Origin: JACCXJ01 sp052387115
GTDB taxonomy: Bacteria; Pseudomonadota; Gammaproteobacteria; JACCXJ01
Direction of reading: 5' to 3'
NCBI GenBank assembly: GCA_052387115.1
Contig: JBQTJM010000181.1
Location: forward strand, 1-30,535
DNA length: 30,535 bases
Shown here piece by piece: positions 1 through 8,793 of the stretch. The position numbers and the translations under genes were made by a program. Positions within the stretch are counted from its first letter, which is position 1; each line of letters starts with the position of its first letter. The notes beneath the pieces are model-generated. The model worked only from the letters and a program-made list of their open reading frames with translations, made no database searches and was not told where the DNA came from.

Positions 1-144
1 GAGCACCGGGCCTTGGTCACCATCCTCGAGGAAGAACCGGCCACCCATCCCCACGAGACCGCAGTCTTGAGCGAGGCGGCGCTTGCGGACTGGGGCCGCA
101 AGGAGGAGGACGCGGCTTGGTCACACCTGCAGCCGGCGCAGTAG
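1..144 (+). CDS. C-terminal tail of a probable small antitoxin (5' end outside window)
   Basis: Frame 1 is open from the first base to a TAG at 142-144, giving 47 residues that end in LSEAALADWGRKEEDAAW followed by SHLQPAQ. The pattern 'LSEaaLA-x-DW-x-x-x-EED-AW' is one I recall from the C-terminal ends of many small bacterial antitoxins (VapB/AbrB-like and similar short proteins), where this acidic tail neutralises the toxin. That assignment is from memory of the family; the DNA-binding N-terminus is not in the window. It runs towards the HigBA-like pair, so it probably belongs to a neighbouring but separate toxin-antitoxin unit. It could also be the tail of an unrelated short protein. Confidence 0.5.
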   Translation, partial: EHRALVTILEEEPATHPHETAVLSEAALADWGRKEEDAAWSHLQPAQ

Positions 145-254
145 TGTTTCCTTTCTCCGACTTGTCGCTAGCCGACAGCGTGCGCTGTGCGCACGCGGAA
201 AGGCCGAGGATGCTTCCGAGCGGCGACGGTGAACGCGACTCTTGGTCCGCGTGC

Positions 255-275
255 GCACCGCAAACGGCGCGGTGC
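255..275. terminator. Hairpin between convergent genes, possible two-way terminator
   Basis: GCACCGC (255-261) pairs perfectly with GCGGTGC (269-275) across a 7-nt loop, and the flanks add further partial pairing. It lies in the 200-bp gap between the antitoxin tail ending at 144 and the antitoxin gene ending at 345 on the other strand, which is where a shared terminator would be expected. There is no T-run on either side, so intrinsic termination is unproven. Nothing else convincing is visible in 145-344. Confidence 0.3.
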
Positions 276-344
276 ACACCCTACGATCCTGCCACCAAAG
301 CAAGTCGCTATCACCCCTTGTCCAGGGTTGGAACGTGCGTCCTA

Positions 345-719
345 TTAACGGCGCGCCGCCTTCTGCGCTTCCGCTCGGACGTCCGGTTGGGTGCCTACGG
401 GTCGCTTTGCTCGCTGCGGTACCAATTCGATATTGAGCTTGCAACCAACGGCTTCAGCGTACTTCTTGAGCGACGCCACAGAGGGTGCATGCTTGCCGGC
501 TGCCTCAAGGCGGGAGATTGCGCTCTTCGTCGTGCCCATGCGGGCGGCGACCGCGTCCTGCGTGAGACCCGCACGGCTGCGAGCCGACAACATTTCGCGC
601 GCCAGCGCGTATTCGACTTCGAGGTTACCATAGGCTTCGCGAAACCCTTTACGCTTCGACGCCTTGTCTAGAAAGGCCTTGTGATCGTGGCGAACCGGTT
701 GGTACTTTATTTCAGGCAT
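345..719 (-). CDS. HigA-like XRE-family antitoxin
   Basis: A 124-residue protein with a lambda-repressor-like helix-turn-helix at about residues 50-76 (GLTQDAVAARMGTTKSAISR, then LEAAG). The N-terminal third (YGNLEVEYALAREMLSAR) is typical of HigA2-type antitoxins. Known role of the family: it binds and inhibits the partner toxin and represses its own operon through the HTH. The ATG at 717-719 lies inside the 3' end of the toxin gene (8-bp overlap), so the two are translationally coupled in the toxin-first order typical of higBA. The basic, Ala-rich C-terminal extension after residue 105 is probably disordered. Base use is less G+C-rich than the neighbouring core genes, as expected for a mobile module. 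Confidence 0.85.
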   Translation of the reverse strand: MPEIKYQPVRHDHKAFLDKASKRKGFREAYGNLEVEYALAREMLSARSRAGLTQDAVAARMGTTKSAISRLEAAGKHAPSVASLKKYAEAVGCKLNIELVPQRAKRPVGTQPDVRAEAQKAARR

Positions 720-1056
720 TTCGGACCTCTTTCATTCGCTGGCGGGCAAGCTTGATCTGACGTTCCGGCGTTTGCTGCGACTTCTTGGTGAAGGCATGCA
801 ACACTACCACGCGTCGGCGGACGAGAAAGCAGTACAACGCCCTTGCGGTACCCGATTTGCCTCGTGGCCGCAATTCGAACAAACCGGCACCAAAAGCACG
901 CGAGTGCGGAAGGCGTAGGTTCGGGCCGTGCTCGATCAACAACTCGACGATCCTCGCGTAATCAGCGACCACATCGACGGGCCAGGATTCGATTTCGGCT
1001 TGCACTCGGGCGCATGGAAGTATTCGATAGAATATCCCACACACCCACGTTAGCAA
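712..1056 (-). CDS. RelE/HigB-like toxin (phage Gp49-like family)
   Basis: The 114 residues match the Gp49/HigB layout: a helical N-terminus (VQAEIESWPVDVVADYARIV), the strand segment GLFELRPRGKSGTARALYCF, a second strand pair RRRVVVLHAFTKKSQQTP, and a basic C-terminal helix (LARQRMKEV). In this family the toxin acts as a ribosome-dependent mRNA interferase; basic and aromatic residues rather than a fixed triad do the cutting. It is followed directly by, and overlaps, the XRE antitoxin. The start is uncertain. The longest frame opens with TTG at 1056 without a clear Shine-Dalgarno; GTG at 1044 is an alternative. Homologues as I recall them begin about ten residues before the VQxEI motif, which fits the GTG better. 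Confidence 0.82.
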   Translation of the reverse strand: MLTWVCGIFYRILPCARVQAEIESWPVDVVADYARIVELLIEHGPNLRLPHSRAFGAGLFELRPRGKSGTARALYCFLVRRRVVVLHAFTKKSQQTPERQIKLARQRMKEVRNA

Positions 1057-1075
1057 CTATGCGAACTCAGGTCAA
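1047..1075 (-). promoter_or_regulatory. Candidate promoter of the toxin-antitoxin pair
   Basis: On the minus strand TTGACC (1075-1070) stands 17 nt upstream of TAACGT (1052-1047). The -35 is good and the -10 is poor. An overlapping alternative is TTGCTA then TATTCT with a 16-nt spacer. Either would place the transcript start inside the longest toxin reading frame, which argues for a toxin start downstream of the TTG at 1056. Confidence 0.25.
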
Positions 1076-1097
1076 TACCTGCCGCCCCGCCGATGCC

Positions 1098-2570
1098 TCA
1101 AAAGCGCTCCAGCTCCGGGAACGCCAGCTCCCCCCGGTGCACGTGCATGCGGCCGAGCTCCGCGCAGCGGCGCAGCGTGGGGATGGCCTTGCCGGGGTTC
1201 AGGAGGCCATCCGGGTCGAAGGCGCGCTTGACGGCGTGGAAGAGCGACAGCTCCGCGGCGCTGAATTGGACGCACATCTCCTTGAGCTTCTCGACGCCCA
1301 CCCCATGCTCGCCCGTGATCGTGCCCCCTACCGCGACGCATAGCTCCAGGATCTCGCTCCCCAGGGCCTCGGCGCGTTGCAGCTCGCCGGGGCGATTGGC
1401 GTCGTAGAGGATGAGCGGGTGGAGATTTCCGTCGCCGGCATGGAACACGTTGGCGACCCGAAGGCCGTGCTTCTTCGAAAGCGCGGCGATCTCCGCCAGT
1501 ACCCGGGCCAGCTCCCGGCGCGGGATGGTGCCGTCCATACAATAGTAGTCCGGCGCGATGCGCCCGAGGGCGGGGAAGGCCGCCTTGCGACCGGCCCAGA
1601 ACAGCCGCCGTTCGGCCTCGTCCTTCGCCACCCGCACCGCGACGGCCCCCTGCGCCCGCAGGATCCCCTCCACTCGATCCAGTTGCTCGCCGATCTCCTC
1701 GGGATAGCCGTCCAGCTCGCAGAGGAGGATGGCGGCCGCATCCAGGGGATAGCCGGCGTGCGCGTAGTCCTCGGCGGCGCGGATGGCGAGCGCGTCCATC
1801 ATCTCGAGACCGGCCGGGATGATCCCGGCGGCGATCACGGCGGCGACCCCGTTGCCGGCGTCCGCCACGCGCTCGAAGGCCGCCAGGAGGACCTGGGTGC
1901 CGGCCGGTCTCGGCAGGAGCTTGACCGTGATCGAAGTGATGATGCCGAGCAAGCCCTCCGAACCGGTCAGGAGCGCCAGGACATCGTAGCCGGGGGCGTC
2001 GAGGGTCGGGCCGCCGGTCTCGCAGAGCTCCCCATCCAGCGTCAGGAAGGTGACGGACAAGACGTTGTGCACGGTGAGCCCGTACTTGAGGCAATGCACG
2101 CCGCCGGAGTTCTCGGCCACGTTCCCGCCCACCGTGCAGGCGATCTGGGAGGAGGGATCGGGGGCGTAGTAGAGCCCGTAGGGCGCCGCCGCCTCTGAGA
2201 CGGCCAGGTTGCGGACGCCGGGCTCGACCGTGGCCGTGCGGTTGTCGGCGTCGATGGACAGGATGCGATTGAAGCGCGCGAGGCCGAGCACGATCCCCCC
2301 GGCATGCGGCAGGGCCCCGCCCGAGAGGCCGGTCCCGGCGCCGCGGGCGACCACCGGCACCCCATGGGCGCGACACAGGCGCAGGACGGCCTGGACCTCC
2401 TCGATGCGATCCGGGACGACCACCGCGAGCGGCAGCGCGCGATATGCCGACAGCGCGTCGCACTCGTAAACGCGCAGGGCCTCCGCACCGGTGATGACGG
2501 CCTCCGCGGGCAATACACGGCGTAGCGCCGCGATGAAGGAGGGCGTATCGACCGCCGCGGTAGTCAACAT
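1098..2570 (-). CDS. glcD: GlcD-type FAD-linked oxidase (glycolate / D-lactate dehydrogenase)
   Basis: 490 residues from the ATG at 2570 (a TTG sits one codon upstream). It has the vanillyl-alcohol-oxidase-type FAD domain: ECDALSAYR near the N-terminus, the FAD pyrophosphate loop VVARGAGTGLSGGALP at about 74-88, then ACTVGGNVAENSGGVHCLKYG. The FAD-linked oxidase C-terminal domain follows, with VFHAGDGNLHPL and TGEHGVGVEKL, whose histidines contact substrate and metal in the family. GlcD normally works as a glycolate oxidase with GlcE (second FAD protein) and GlcF (Fe-S protein), oxidising glycolate to glyoxylate at the membrane. Neither partner is nearby; the next gene on the strand is a toxin. 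It may act alone as a D-lactate or 2-hydroxyacid dehydrogenase, or its partners are elsewhere. Divergent from rng. Confidence 0.88.
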   Translation of the reverse strand: MLTTAAVDTPSFIAALRRVLPAEAVITGAEALRVYECDALSAYRALPLAVVVPDRIEEVQAVLRLCRAHGVPVVARGAGTGLSGGALPHAGGIVLGLARFNRILSIDADNRTATVEPGVRNLAVSEAAAPYGLYYAPDPSSQIACTVGGNVAENSGGVHCLKYGLTVHNVLSVTFLTLDGELCETGGPTLDAPGYDVLALLTGSEGLLGIITSITVKLLPRPAGTQVLLAAFERVADAGNGVAAVIAAGIIPAGLEMMDALAIRAAEDYAHAGYPLDAAAILLCELDGYPEEIGEQLDRVEGILRAQGAVAVRVAKDEAERRLFWAGRKAAFPALGRIAPDYYCMDGTIPRRELARVLAEIAALSKKHGLRVANVFHAGDGNLHPLILYDANRPGELQRAEALGSEILELCVAVGGTITGEHGVGVEKLKEMCVQFSAAELSLFHAVKRAFDPDGLLNPGKAIPTLRRCAELGRMHVHRGELAFPELERF

Positions 2571-2793
2571 CAATGCTTACTCATGATGACGGGGAGGTCC
2601 GGAGTATCGAGACGCGGCAGGCGCAGCCGGGTGGGCGCCCGATCCCGCAAGTGCCGGGCAAGGCGCCCGCCCGCACCAGGGTGGTCGCAAAGAAAGGCGA
2701 ACGGGAGGCGAAAGTCAAGGGTTTCGTTTCGATCGACGGGCCATTATCCTGCGGTTGATTATGCGGCAATCGCCGCTGTGTTTCTTGTGCATC

Positions 2794-4323
2794 ATGGCCG
2801 AAGAGCTCCTCGTCAATGTGACCCCACACGAGACCCGCATCGCGGTGGTCGAAAGCGGCGTCTTGCAGGCGATCATCATCGAACGGCATCGAAAAAAGGG
2901 TCATGTCGGCAACATCTTTCTCGGCCGCGTCGCCCGCGTCCTGCCCGGCATGCAGGCGGCGTTCGTGGACATCGGGCTGGAGCGCGCGGCCTTTCTCCAT
3001 GTCGCAGATCTCGTCAACGTGCCGGGCGCGGCGAGCACGGCACAGGACGACGAGGAGGAGCTGGCTCCCGGTATCGACCGGCTCTTGACGGAGGGTCAGC
3101 GGGTCGTGGTCCAGGTGACCAAGGACCCGCTCCTCGGCAAGGGCGCCCGCCTGAGCGCACGGCTCTGCATCCCCTCGCGCTATGTGGTGTTGCTGGCCGG
3201 CCAGCCGGTGCTCGGGATCTCCCAGAAGATCACCGACGAGGGCGAGCGCGAGCGCCTGCGGACGCTCCTACTGGCGCAGCAACCGGCGCTGCGCACCGCC
3301 CTGGAGCCGGGCGCCGAGGGGCCGGTCGGGCCCGCGCCGGACCCGCCCGACGGGTTCATCGTGCGCACCGCCGCCCAGGGCGTGCCCGACGAGCGGCTGG
3401 CAAGCGATGTCGGCTTCGTGCAGCACCTGTGGGCGAGCATTCGGGAGCGCCTGGCGCGTGCCCAGGCCCCGGTCGTGGTCTACGAAGACCTGCCGCTCGT
3501 GCTGCGCATCCTCCGCAGTGTGGTGGCCGACGAGGTGGAGCGGATCCGGATCGACGATCGAGAGGCCTTCGAGCAGGTGGCCGCATTCGCCTCCGAGTTT
3601 CTCCCCGATGTCTGCGACCGCATCGAACACTACCGTGGCGAGCCGCCCATCCTGGACCTGTATTCGGTGGAAGTTGAGATCCAGAAGGCGCTGGAGCGGC
3701 GCGTGGACCTCAAGTCCGGGGGTCACCTGGTCATCGACCAGACCGAGGCGATGACCACGGTTGACGTCAATACCGGCGCCTTCGTCGGCCACCGTAACCT
3801 CGAAGAGACCATCTTCAAGACCAACCTCGAGGCCGCTCAGGCCATCGCCCGGCAACTGCGCCTGCGCAACCTGGGCGGTATCATCATCGCGGATTTCATC
3901 GATATGACGGACCCCGAGCACCAGCGACAGGTGCTGAAGGCACTGGAAAAGGGCCTGGAGCGGGACGACGCGCGCGTCTCGATGAGCGACATCACGAGCC
4001 TCGGCCTGGTCCAGATCACCCGCCAGCGCACCCGCGAGAGCCTAGAGCACGTGCTCTGCGAGCCTTGCCCGACCTGCGCCGGGCGGGGCTCCGTCAAGAG
4101 CGCGGAGACCGTCTGCTACGAGATCTTCCGCGAGACCTTGCGCGCCTGCCGGCAGTTCGATGCCAAGCAGATCCTGGTGCTGGCCCCGCCGGCGGTCGCG
4201 GAGCGATTCCTGGACGACGCCTCGGCCGGGATCGCCGAGATGCAGGCCGCGGCCGGGAGGCCCATCACGGTGCGTGCCGAGGCCTCCTACGGCCCGGAAC
4301 AGTATGATGTGGTGCCGCTATAG
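2794..4323 (+). CDS. rng: Ribonuclease G
   Basis: 509 residues, slightly longer than the E. coli enzyme. It opens with MAEELLVNVTPHETR, the usual RNase G N-terminus, so I take the ATG at 2794 over the in-frame TTG at 2755 and ATG at 2761. An S1 RNA-binding domain follows (GHVGNIFLGRVARVLPGMQA, about 36-125). The catalytic aspartates appear as D324 in TVDVNTG and D367 in IIIADFIDM. The Zn-link cysteines C425 and C428 (CPTCAGRGS) hold the dimer together. Role: 5'-monophosphate-sensing endoribonuclease that matures the 16S rRNA 5' end and degrades some mRNAs. The stretch 2571-2793 upstream is the shared leader of the divergent glcD and rng; I see no strong promoter. yhdP follows after 29 bp, in an operon arrangement common in gammaproteobacteria. 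Confidence 0.95.
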   Translation: MAEELLVNVTPHETRIAVVESGVLQAIIIERHRKKGHVGNIFLGRVARVLPGMQAAFVDIGLERAAFLHVADLVNVPGAASTAQDDEEELAPGIDRLLTEGQRVVVQVTKDPLLGKGARLSARLCIPSRYVVLLAGQPVLGISQKITDEGERERLRTLLLAQQPALRTALEPGAEGPVGPAPDPPDGFIVRTAAQGVPDERLASDVGFVQHLWASIRERLARAQAPVVVYEDLPLVLRILRSVVADEVERIRIDDREAFEQVAAFASEFLPDVCDRIEHYRGEPPILDLYSVEVEIQKALERRVDLKSGGHLVIDQTEAMTTVDVNTGAFVGHRNLEETIFKTNLEAAQAIARQLRLRNLGGIIIADFIDMTDPEHQRQVLKALEKGLERDDARVSMSDITSLGLVQITRQRTRESLEHVLCEPCPTCAGRGSVKSAETVCYEIFRETLRACRQFDAKQILVLAPPAVAERFLDDASAGIAEMQAAAGRPITVRAEASYGPEQYDVVPL

Positions 4324-4352
4324 CCCGACCGACACGCCCGGGCGACGTTTCG

Positions 4353-7300
4353 GTGCCGCACCGGAACGCTAGCGGCTGGGCGCGCGCGCTCGCCGCTTCG
4401 CTCCCGTGGCTGGGCGGCCTCATGGCCGCCATCGCGGTCTCGGGGATGCTGGTGCGTTGGGCGCTGCCCGGGGTCCCGGCGTTCCGCAGCGAGATCGAGG
4501 ACGCGGTGAGCGGGTTTCTCGGCAGGCAGGGCCGCATCGAGTCGCTCGAGGCGGGTTGGGCCGGCTGGACCCCCTACCTGATCCTGCGCGGCTTCACCCT
4601 GTTCGACGATGCCGGTTCCACCCCGCTCCTGCGGTTCGCCGAGGCACGTATCTCCCTGGATGCCCCGGCGAGCCTCCGGCACGCGGCGCTGCGCCCGGGG
4701 TCGCTCGTGCTCGCGACCCCGGAGCTCCGTCTGGTGCGCTTGGCCGATGGCGCCATCACCATCGAGGGGATAGCCGCGCAAAGCGACCGCGTGCTGCGCT
4801 GGCTGCTCGCACAGCCCCGGATCAGCCTGGCCGCGGAGCGCGTGACTTGGCACGACCGGCGCGCCGGGCGCGGGCCCTATACGCTTTCCCAGGCACGCCT
4901 GGACGTCGAGCGTCGCGGTGAGATCCGACGCCTGCGTTTGCAGAGCGCGGCGCATCGCCCCCTGGCACGACGCATCGAAGTCGCGGTCGAGGCCAAGGGT
5001 GATCTCGCGGGCGACTGGCAGGGAGCGGTGTACGCGCAGGCATACGGGCTGGATGCCGGCCTGCTCCTGGATTATGCCCGCACCTTCGGGCTGGCGGAGG
5101 CGAGCGGGCGCGTGGGGCTGCGGCTCTGGGGCACCTGGCGTGACGGACGGATGACCGAGGCCGCCGGCCGGCTTCGGGTCCGGTCCCTGCGGGTGCCCCT
5201 GGGAAAAGGGGCTTGGGAGGTCCTGCGCGGGGACGTGTGGTTCGGCGTGGGGCGCGGCGACGCGGGGGATACGAGCCTGACGCTCGATCGCCTGGTCCTC
5301 CACACACCCAGGGGCACCTGGCCCGAGACGCGGGTGCGTGTCACCCTGGGCGCTCGCGAGGGGAACGCCCCGGGGTCGTGGTTGGCCGCGTGCGGCTACT
5401 TGCGCGTCGAAGACGTACTACCGTTCGTTCCCCTGCTGCCCATCGAGCACCGCGATCTCCTGGAGCGCGCCGCCCCTGGCGGGGAGGTCCGCGACCTACG
5501 CTTGCTCTACGACCCGCGGCGGGGCGATCGGTATGCGCGTGCCGATCTCCAGGGGGTCGCGGCCCATGCGCTGGTGCCGGGCTATGCCCTGTTCCGGGGT
5601 TTGAGCGGCAGCGTCGAGCTGGATGGGGATCGGGGCCGACTGGCGTTGGCGGGTGCCCCTGTTGAGCTTGGCAGCCGGCTGTTCTTCGATGCCCCGCTGT
5701 CGATCGAGCGCCTAGCAGGCGAGATCACGTGGCAACGGGAAGGGCCGGGCTGGCGCTTCGCGGGGCATGATCTCAAGGCCACCGTTCCTGGCTTCGAGGC
5801 CTACGCGACCGGCCACCTGAGCTGGGTGGCGGGACTGGCCCCGGTCGTGGACCTGCGGGTGGGCCTCTCGCATGGCGATGTCGCGCGGGTGTCGCAATAT
5901 CTGCCCGGGGCTACCCCGCGCGCGCTCCGTGAGTGGCTGGAGCGGGCCCTGGTCGCCGGGCGCATCGTGGGCGGCGGCATGGAGCTGCAGGGCCCCTTGG
6001 ACCGGTTGCTATTCGATGCGCGCGAGGGGCGGTTCCGGGCGCAATTCGATGTCGAACGGGGCGTCCTGGATCACACGGCCGGCTGGCCGCGCATCGAAGA
6101 CATTTCCGCCCGGGTGGTGTTCGAAGGGCCCTCGCTCGACATCCGTGCCCGCCACGGCCGGGTCCTCGGCACCACCCTGGAAGAGACCCATGTGCGCATC
6201 GCCGATCTCGGTGCCGGCGAACCGGTCCTGGAGATCCGCGGCCGAGCCACGGGGCCGGCCGCGGCGGGACGTCGGTTTCTACTGGACAGCCCGCTCCGGG
6301 AAGCCGTCGGCGGCGCCATGCGCCAGCTCGCGCTGGAGGGTGGCGTGATGGTGAACCTGATGCTCGATCTCCCCTTGGGCGCGCGCACGCGCCGTCTGTC
6401 CGGCCAGGTGCGTTTTCCCGGCAACTCGATACGGACGCAAGACCTCACCTTCTCCGATGTCACAGGGGAGATCACGTTCACCGATGATCGATGGGGTGGG
6501 CGCGGCCTTACGGCGCGACTCTTCGGCCAACCCGTGACGATCGATATCGACGGCGGGGGCGGCATCCCATCACGTGTGCGCATCACCGGGCGGGCCGATC
6601 GGGCCTTCCTCCAGGCCCGTGTGACCGAGTTCCTCCCGGCCGTCGCGGACCCGGCCTGGTTGACGATCCTGGACGGCGAAACGGACCTGGAGGCCTCGGC
6701 CGAGATCTCGCCGGCACAGGGTACGGGGCCCGACGACCTCACCATCCGATCGAGCCTCGAGGGGCTCGCCATCCGCGCCCCGGCGCCCCTCGGCAAGTCG
6801 GCCGGTGTGGTGCGGCCGATCGAGATCACCACGCACGCCGAGGCCGGGGGGCGGTGGTTCCGGTTCCGCTACGCCGACATCGCGCGCGGGGAGGTCGTCA
6901 TGAGCGCCGCGCCCAAACACAAGCACCTCGAGCGTCTCGTGGTACGACTCGGCCGCGACCAGCGCATGCCTCCGGTGGGCGCGCGATCCTGGGTCGGGGG
7001 ATCGGTGTCACGCCTGGCACTCAGCGAGTGGCGCCGGTTTCTCGACGGCCTGCCCGTCAGCCATACCGAGGGCCCCCAGGCACGGCCTGTCTGGCCCCTC
7101 CCCCTCATCGATATCGAGGTGGCGGATTTCGAGGCCTTGGGACTACACTTAGGCCAACTGGGGATCCGTGCGAGTCGCGCAGCCGGCGCTTGGAGCGTGG
7201 CGCTCGATGGCGAGGGGGCCCGCGGGACCCTGCGGGTCCCGCACTCGCCGCAGTACCCCATCGAGGCGCGCTTCGATCGCCTGGTCCTGCCCCGCGACGG

Positions 7301-8147
7301 CAGCGCCGGTCCCCTGGAGACCCCCGACCCACGCCGTCTGCCGGGGCTCGTCTTCAAGTGCCGGCACTGCGCGTTCGGATCCACCGCGCTCGGAACGATG
7401 CGTCTCAAGACGCGGCCCGGTCCCGAGGGACTCAGCATCTACGACGTCGCCGCCGGTGCCGAGGCCTTCGACCTCGCGGCCGTGGGGATCTGGCAGGGCG
7501 CCGGTGGAGCGTCTAGCTCGCGCTTCGACGTCGACGTGCAAAGCCGCGACCTCGGCACGATGCTCGCGGCCTTTGGCTACACGCTGCCCATAGAAGGCGG
7601 GACCACCGATCTCAAGATACAGGCACGCTGGCCCGGCAGCCCCGCGGATTTCACGCTCGGTGCTCTCGAGGGGACGCTCGAGCTCGAGGTGCTCGATGGG
7701 CGGTTCCTGGAGGTCGATCAGGGGGTCGGCCGGCTCTTCGGTCTGCTCAGCGTGCATGCCCTGCAGCGGCGCTTGCGCCTGGACTTCTCCGACATCTTCG
7801 GCACGGGCTTCGCCTTCGATCGGATCGGCGGGACGTTCAGTGTCACCGGGGGCGATGCGTACACCAATGACCTGGTCATGGAAGGGCCTTCGGCCCGAAT
7901 CGGGATCAGCGGCCGTGCCGGACTGGTCAGGCGTGACTATGATCAGTCGGTGACCGTAACCCCGTCCATCGCCGGCACCCTGCCGCTCGGGGCCGCCGTC
8001 CTGCTCGTCCAACAGGTCTTTTCAGGGATACCCGAGCAGATCGATAAAATGCTCGAGCGCCGCTACCGGGTGACCGGTGGCTGGGACCAGCCGGTGGTCA
8101 CCCGAAGCGCTGGGGAGCAGGCTCCGAAGCCCGGTGCGAGACCCTAG
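4353..8147 (+). CDS. yhdP: YhdP family AsmA-like envelope lipid-transport protein
   Basis: 1264 residues, the usual size for YhdP. One N-terminal membrane segment (about residues 12-37, ending in a Gly/Val-rich stretch) anchors it in the inner membrane. The rest is a very long run of short beta-rich segments of the DUF3971/AsmA type, ending in the recognisable C-terminal block DRIGGTFSVTGGDAYTNDLV at about 1150-1170, SGRAGLVRRDYDQ, and PLGAAVLLVQQVFSG. YhdP, TamB and YdbH are partly redundant bridge-like proteins thought to move phospholipid to the outer membrane. Translation starts at GTG 4353; the first ATG in frame (residue 24) would cut off half of the membrane anchor, so GTG is preferred although no clear Shine-Dalgarno is seen. 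Co-transcribed with rng (29-bp gap). The next gene is convergent. Confidence 0.92.
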   Translation: MPHRNASGWARALAASLPWLGGLMAAIAVSGMLVRWALPGVPAFRSEIEDAVSGFLGRQGRIESLEAGWAGWTPYLILRGFTLFDDAGSTPLLRFAEARISLDAPASLRHAALRPGSLVLATPELRLVRLADGAITIEGIAAQSDRVLRWLLAQPRISLAAERVTWHDRRAGRGPYTLSQARLDVERRGEIRRLRLQSAAHRPLARRIEVAVEAKGDLAGDWQGAVYAQAYGLDAGLLLDYARTFGLAEASGRVGLRLWGTWRDGRMTEAAGRLRVRSLRVPLGKGAWEVLRGDVWFGVGRGDAGDTSLTLDRLVLHTPRGTWPETRVRVTLGAREGNAPGSWLAACGYLRVEDVLPFVPLLPIEHRDLLERAAPGGEVRDLRLLYDPRRGDRYARADLQGVAAHALVPGYALFRGLSGSVELDGDRGRLALAGAPVELGSRLFFDAPLSIERLAGEITWQREGPGWRFAGHDLKATVPGFEAYATGHLSWVAGLAPVVDLRVGLSHGDVARVSQYLPGATPRALREWLERALVAGRIVGGGMELQGPLDRLLFDAREGRFRAQFDVERGVLDHTAGWPRIEDISARVVFEGPSLDIRARHGRVLGTTLEETHVRIADLGAGEPVLEIRGRATGPAAAGRRFLLDSPLREAVGGAMRQLALEGGVMVNLMLDLPLGARTRRLSGQVRFPGNSIRTQDLTFSDVTGEITFTDDRWGGRGLTARLFGQPVTIDIDGGGGIPSRVRITGRADRAFLQARVTEFLPAVADPAWLTILDGETDLEASAEISPAQGTGPDDLTIRSSLEGLAIRAPAPLGKSAGVVRPIEITTHAEAGGRWFRFRYADIARGEVVMSAAPKHKHLERLVVRLGRDQRMPPVGARSWVGGSVSRLALSEWRRFLDGLPVSHTEGPQARPVWPLPLIDIEVADFEALGLHLGQLGIRASRAAGAWSVALDGEGARGTLRVPHSPQYPIEARFDRLVLPRDGSAGPLETPDPRRLPGLVFKCRHCAFGSTALGTMRLKTRPGPEGLSIYDVAAGAEAFDLAAVGIWQGAGGASSSRFDVDVQSRDLGTMLAAFGYTLPIEGGTTDLKIQARWPGSPADFTLGALEGTLELEVLDGRFLEVDQGVGRLFGLLSVHALQRRLRLDFSDIFGTGFAFDRIGGTFSVTGGDAYTNDLVMEGPSARIGISGRAGLVRRDYDQSVTVTPSIAGTLPLGAAVLLVQQVFSGIPEQIDKMLERRYRVTGGWDQPVVTRSAGEQAPKPGARP

Positions 8148-8165
8148 GCGGCGCGTGCTCGCCGC
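8148..8165. terminator. G+C hairpin immediately after the yhdP stop
   Basis: GCGGCG (8148-8153) and CGCCGC (8160-8165) form a six-pair stem with a 6-nt loop that begins on the base after the TAG of yhdP. The site is in the 57-bp gap between convergent genes. There is no T-tract, so it may slow polymerase or protect the 3' end rather than terminate by itself. Confidence 0.25.
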
Positions 8166-8204
8166 TCAGGTCCGGTCCGGGATCGGCACTGGTGTCGTGA
8201 GCCG

Positions 8205-8783
8205 TCAATCGCCCAGGTGTGTCAGGAGATCATCGATCCCGATCGGGGCCGACGCGCGCAGGGTGACCGAGAAACGCTCGGGCTCCGCACCGTTCCGGGT
8301 GATCTCCCAGGTCTGGTCGCGATAGAGGCGGTCGCACAGGGCTTCCAGCGCTGGACGTAAGGCTGCAAGTGTCTGGTCCGTATTGGGCGCGAGAAGACGA
8401 TCGTTGGCGAACACCTGGATCGCCTCGCCGGAGAACGCGAGGCGAGCGGCGAGCTCGGGTTGTTCCGCAAGCCGGCGGCAAGCCAGGAACGCCCGGCGAC
8501 AGACGCTCGCCAGTCGTTGGGCCAGCGTGCCTTCGCCGCGGCGCTTGGCATAGTAGACGAGGCCCCGCCGCCCGCCGCATTCGTCCAGGGCGTAGTTCCC
8601 TTCGTGCGCGACCAACAGGATGCCCGGACCGTGATAGACGTGGCTGTAATCGGCCACATCGATCAAGAGCCCGTCGAGGCTGCCGCCTTGGATGAACCGA
8701 TGGAACACCGGGATGAGCTCAGGGAGGTCCAGAGGCGCGGGCTCCGCGCAAAAGACCTTGATCCCCATCCGGTACAGGTCCAA
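8205..8783 (-). CDS. Conserved protein of unknown function, partner of the siroheme reductase
   Basis: 192 residues, no signal peptide or membrane segment, so cytoplasmic. The N-terminal half is the more distinctive: YRMGIKVFCAEP, ELIPVFHRFIQ, LDGLLIDVADYSHVYHGPG, ILLVAHEGNYALDE. The rest is helical, Arg/Leu-rich (LAQRLASVCRRAFLACRRLA). I recall similar proteins next to nitrite/sulfite reductases but know of no tested function. The frame opens with TTG at 8783, 10 bp after the stop of the reductase gene; an in-frame stop lies just upstream (8805), so the only alternative is the ATG five codons in. The context suggests an accessory or regulatory subunit, or a repair or assembly factor for the reductase; this is inference from position only. 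Confidence 0.72.
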   Translation of the reverse strand: MDLYRMGIKVFCAEPAPLDLPELIPVFHRFIQGGSLDGLLIDVADYSHVYHGPGILLVAHEGNYALDECGGRRGLVYYAKRRGEGTLAQRLASVCRRAFLACRRLAEQPELAARLAFSGEAIQVFANDRLLAPNTDQTLAALRPALEALCDRLYRDQTWEITRNGAEPERFSVTLRASAPIGIDDLLTHLGD

Positions 8784-8793
8784 GACGGCGACC

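Noticed and set aside
1377..2198. Plus-strand open frame of 273 codons inside glcD
   Set aside because: Antisense to a well-supported GlcD; composition artefact.
2755..2793. Upstream start for rng (TTG 2755 or ATG 2761)
   Set aside because: Adds residues that RNase G homologues lack; MAEELLVNVTP is the family N-terminus.
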